Source: Candidatus Zixiibacteriota bacterium
GTDB lineage: Bacteria > Zixibacteria > MSB-5A5 > GN15 > PGXB01
Length of the DNA stretch: 8,464 bases
NCBI GenBank assembly: GCA_030642025.1
Contig: DAOWOO010000039.1
Location: 1-8,464, forward strand
Reading direction: 5' to 3'
Shown: positions 5,800-8,464 of the stretch, one piece after another
How positions within the stretch are numbered: the stretch's first letter is position 1
How the letters are laid out: each line of letters begins with the position of its first letter
Notes under the pieces: model-generated
Database searches by the model: none
What the model saw: only the letters and a program-made list of their open reading frames with translations
Told to the model about the DNA's origin: nothing
Position numbers and translations under genes: made by a program

Positions 5800-7869
5800 A
5801 TGTCAGATGAGGTACTGTTGAAAAATACCGGAAGCCACTTTGTTACCGCCTTTGCTGTTCTGGTATTGCTGGTTTTGCTCCGGCTGATTCCATTGTTTCT
5901 GCCGGATACCCGGCTCTGGGGTATAAGTCAGCTTCTGTTTGTGCCGGATATATTTAAAATCCTGTATATCGTTATCATGGGTGTGGCGCTGGCGATGACA
6001 ATAACACGCGCCGGAGAATCAATCGGGCATTCGATTACCGACGGATTTAACGCATTGTTTTACACTGGCCATGTTTCACTTATTGCCCGTACGGCGGTGG
6101 TCGGGATAATGGGTGTCCTGTTTGTTGTCTTTGCGGCGCCGACCCATTTTCTGGGCGACGGTTATGAATTGATTCAGACTATCGGTTCCACCGCCCGCGA
6201 TATCGTCAAGTGGAGCGAGATCGGATCGATACTCATTGTTACCGGGGTTCAGTCTGTAATCGGCGAAACCAATACGGACAATGCCCGGCTGTCATTTCAG
6301 ATTGTCTCGGTCTTTGCCGGTGTTGTTTCAATCTGGTTTTATTTTCTTATTGCTGAAATTGCCACTGAAAATCCGGTCAAACGCTTCCTGATTTTTGCCA
6401 CACTGCTTTGCTCAGGGAGTCTTCTTCTCTTTTTTGGATACGTGGAAATCTACCCGCTCCTCTGGCCGGCAACATCCGGTTTTCTATATTTCGGATTGAA
6501 ATTCATTAATACCGGCCGGGGCGCATGGCGGGCCGGTGTCTTTTTAATATTCGGCCTGTTTATTCACATGCAAAGCGCTGTTCTGATTCCGGCCTTTATC
6601 TATTTGATTCTATGCCGGGGAAAAGGGCTCGCTTTTTATCAACGAAAGCGGAAGGCTCTGAAGATATCGGCCCTTGTCGCTATTGCAGGACTTATTGTAG
6701 TTTTCATATACAAATATACGACCGACCTGTATATCGAAGATATCTTCCTTCCGCTTATAATCGGCAAACCGATTGACCCGGAGTATGCCGTATTCCGTCT
6801 GCCGCATATACTTGATATCATTAACGAACTGTTTCTTGTTTCTCCGCTTATTTTGCTATTGGCTATTATATCGATCAAACGCCTACGGTCGGCTTTCAGG
6901 AAAGAAAATACCGCTTTCCTGGGGTTGGTTTCGGTCGGATACGTTCTGTTTTTACTGGTTATCGATCCCAAACTGGCCATGCCCCGCGACTGGGACCTGT
7001 TTGCATTGTCCGGCCCGGCGCTGACTGTCCTGTTAATACTATCTGCCAATCAGCGATGGATCGACGCTCTTAAAAGATTGACTGTCCCGATTGTCTGTTT
7101 TCTCGTAACCGCACCCATACCGTTTCTTTATGCTAACCTCAATAAAGACCAATCGCGGGAATATATAAAATATGTTATCGACACCGACTTCAAACGCTCC
7201 ATGTCCAGTCTGGTGGTATTGTACGGTTACTACGGTGACCGTGGCGAGGTGCAAAAAGCAGATTCGTTAAAAGATAGATATAGTTCAGGATACCCTTATA
7301 AGTATAAACTGGATTGGGCCTATGACATGTATGAAAAGGGTCATATCGCAGCATCAAAATCAATGTTATCTTCTTTACAGCCAAATAAACTCGATGTCAA
7401 TTATCACAGTCTCTGGTGCCAGATATATTTCAGAGAAAGGAAATTCGACAAAGCGCTGGAATCAATCAATAAAGCAATACAACTGAAGAGGTATATATTT
7501 GTAAATTATTACAATCGGGCTATGATATATTGGTTCATAAATGAAAAGGATAAGGCACTGGAGGATTTAAATACAGCCCACCGGCTTAACGCCAACGACC
7601 TGAATACCATCCAGTTTTTGGCCTCACTTTATTTTTCCTCAGATAATAATGATTCTGCAATTGTATATGCCCAAAAACTGCTTGAACTTGACTCCACCTG
7701 GGCCGATGCTCACTATTTTCTGGCGGAGTTTTATTACAGCAAAAGGCAATATCCGCGGATGAGACATCATATAGAAAAATACCTATTTTATGGTACCGGG
7801 GACAAACTCTTCAATCAACGCTCGGCTGAGTTTCGGGAAATGCTGAAGAAAGTAAATGGGGATGAATAA
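5800..7869 (+). CDS. Multi-spanning membrane protein with C-terminal TPR repeats (GT-C-like)
   Basis: This 689-residue protein has two parts. Residues 14-445 hold roughly 11-13 hydrophobic segments. The loop after the third segment carries FLGDGYE (117-123), an acidic motif placed like the catalytic Asp of GT-C glycosyltransferases, which move sugars from lipid carriers on the outer face of the inner membrane. A second polar motif, MPRDWDLFA (394-402), sits before a late membrane segment. Residues about 500-670 form at least four TPR-like helical pairs (533-565, 568-600, 601-633, 635-667), probably extracytoplasmic protein-binding repeats. ATG 5800 has no ribosome binding site. A TTG at 5818, preceded by GAGGT at 5809-5813, is a possible alternative that would remove six residues. 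The TPR part is much richer in AT than the membrane part. A GT-C role is inferred from plan and motifs; a non-enzymatic membrane TPR protein is also possible. It converges on groEL across a strong terminator. Confidence 0.75.
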   Translation: MSDEVLLKNTGSHFVTAFAVLVLLVLLRLIPLFLPDTRLWGISQLLFVPDIFKILYIVIMGVALAMTITRAGESIGHSITDGFNALFYTGHVSLIARTAVVGIMGVLFVVFAAPTHFLGDGYELIQTIGSTARDIVKWSEIGSILIVTGVQSVIGETNTDNARLSFQIVSVFAGVVSIWFYFLIAEIATENPVKRFLIFATLLCSGSLLLFFGYVEIYPLLWPATSGFLYFGLKFINTGRGAWRAGVFLIFGLFIHMQSAVLIPAFIYLILCRGKGLAFYQRKRKALKISALVAIAGLIVVFIYKYTTDLYIEDIFLPLIIGKPIDPEYAVFRLPHILDIINELFLVSPLILLLAIISIKRLRSAFRKENTAFLGLVSVGYVLFLLVIDPKLAMPRDWDLFALSGPALTVLLILSANQRWIDALKRLTVPIVCFLVTAPIPFLYANLNKDQSREYIKYVIDTDFKRSMSSLVVLYGYYGDRGEVQKADSLKDRYSSGYPYKYKLDWAYDMYEKGHIAASKSMLSSLQPNKLDVNYHSLWCQIYFRERKFDKALESINKAIQLKRYIFVNYYNRAMIYWFINEKDKALEDLNTAHRLNANDLNTIQFLASLYFSSDNNDSAIVYAQKLLELDSTWADAHYFLAEFYYSKRQYPRMRHHIEKYLFYGTGDKLFNQRSAEFREMLKKVNGDE

Positions 7870-7897
7870 ATCTCTGACACACGGCCAGCCGAAAATA

Positions 7898-7927
7898 AAA
7901 ACCCCCGCCGAATTCGGCAGGGGTTTT
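7898..7927. terminator. Bidirectional intrinsic terminator
   Basis: A near-perfect inverted repeat pairs AAAACCCC (7898-7905) with GGGGTTTT (7920-7927) and GCCG (7907-7910) with CGGC (7915-7918), with one C/A mismatch and an AATT loop. Plus-strand transcripts end the stem with TTTT. Minus-strand transcripts leave it into TTTTTATTTT. It sits between the convergent TPR gene (stop 7869) and groEL (stop 7954) and can serve both, with the better T-run on the groEL side. Confidence 0.9.
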
Positions 7928-7953
7928 GAATATAGGGTACATCAGGAATTATT

Positions 7954-8464
7954 TTAGTACATTCCGCCCATACCGCCCATACCGGGAGCCCCGGCCGGCA
8001 TTGCAGGCCCTTTATCATCTTCAGGAGCATCGGAGATGATCGCCTGAGTGGTCAGAAGCAGTCCGCCGATTGATGCGGCATTCTCCAGGGCCGTGCGGGT
8101 AACCTTGGTCGGGTCAATAACACCGGCCTTGAAAAGGTCTTCATAGGTATCAGTCTCAGCATTGTAGCCGAAAGCGCCACTTTCTCTTTTCACCTTGTCG
8201 ACAACAATCGAGCCTTCGACTCCAGCATTGTTGGCAATCTGGCGAATCGGCTCTTCGAGAGCACGGCGGATGATATTGATACCAACCATTTCATCGTCGC
8301 CAAGCTCGATACTGTCCAAAGATTTCATGGCACGAAGCAGAGTCACTCCACCGCCGGGAACAATACCTTCCTCAACCGCTGCACGGGTGGCATGAAGAGC
8401 GTCCTCGACACGAGCTTTTTTCTCTTTCATTTCGCTTTCAGTTGCGGCGCCAACATTGATAACA
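7954..8464 (-). CDS. groL: 60 kDa chaperonin GroEL, C-terminal part
   Basis: GroEL forms the double-ring ATP-driven chamber that, with GroES, folds cytoplasmic proteins. The window holds the last 169 residues; the frame is open through the right edge, so the gene starts outside. Visible are VGAATESEMKEKKARVEDAL (part of the intermediate domain and return to the equatorial domain), the nucleotide-binding GIVPGGGVTLLRA segment, SGAFGYNAETDTYEDLF, and GVIDPTKVTRTALENAAS, whose Asp corresponds to the ATP-contacting Asp495 of the E. coli protein. The tail is the usual Gly-Gly-Met repeat, ending PGMGGMGGMY. Nothing looks degraded. It ends 27 bases past the bidirectional terminator and is the last gene of its transcript; groES would be expected upstream, outside the window. 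Confidence 0.98.
   Translation of the reverse strand, partial: VINVGAATESEMKEKKARVEDALHATRAAVEEGIVPGGGVTLLRAMKSLDSIELGDDEMVGINIIRRALEEPIRQIANNAGVEGSIVVDKVKRESGAFGYNAETDTYEDLFKAGVIDPTKVTRTALENAASIGGLLLTTQAIISDAPEDDKGPAMPAGAPGMGGMGGMY

Noticed and set aside
7815..8030. A 71-codon minus-strand frame overlapping the terminator and the groEL 3' end.
   Set aside because: It overlaps groEL in another frame, crosses the strong terminator and has no family resemblance.
1..8464. CRISPR array, tRNA or rRNA gene, insertion sequence, attachment site.
   Set aside because: No regularly spaced repeats, cloverleaf patterns, transposase-like proteins or terminal inverted repeats were seen on either strand.

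Overview
This 8.5 kb window looks like ordinary chromosome from an uncultured, probably Gram-negative bacterium of moderate GC content. The bacterial assignment rests on a typical GroEL ending in Gly-Gly-Met repeats plus Tyr, a YeiB-type DUF418 membrane protein, Shine-Dalgarno sequences ahead of some genes, and sigma70-like promoters. I suspect a lineage of the FCB group (Zixibacteria-like), but that is a guess from overall gene style. I see no mobile element, CRISPR array, tRNA, rRNA or phage gene.

Layout from left to right. (1) Bases 1-134, minus strand: the start of a cytidylate kinase-like P-loop protein, with a strong ribosome binding site and a good promoter. (2) 292-2223, plus strand: a full-length GatE, the archaeal-type glutamyl-tRNA(Gln) amidotransferase subunit, with no GatD beside it. 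(3) 2238-4799, minus strand: a probable two-gene unit of a DUF418 multi-spanning membrane protein followed by a GT4 glycosyltransferase that starts at TTG. (4) 4969-5733, minus strand: an unusually short FAD-linked oxidase related to GlcE. (5) 5800-7869, plus strand: a large membrane protein, possibly a GT-C-like glycosyltransferase, with a C-terminal TPR region that is clearly richer in AT. (6) 7898-7927: a strong bidirectional terminator. (7) 7954-8464, minus strand: the C-terminal third of GroEL, running off the window.

The neighbours do not form one pathway. The glycosyltransferase, the DUF418 protein and the TPR membrane protein all suggest cell-envelope or surface-glycan work. GatE (tRNA-dependent glutamine formation), the kinase-like protein and GroEL are housekeeping functions. 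The most notable item is GatE: the GatDE pathway is regarded as an archaeal hallmark, while bacteria normally use GatCAB. No stretch of more than 300 bases lacks a gene. The longest gap (4800-4968) holds only a candidate promoter, and the other gaps hold promoters, ribosome binding sites or terminator-like hairpins.
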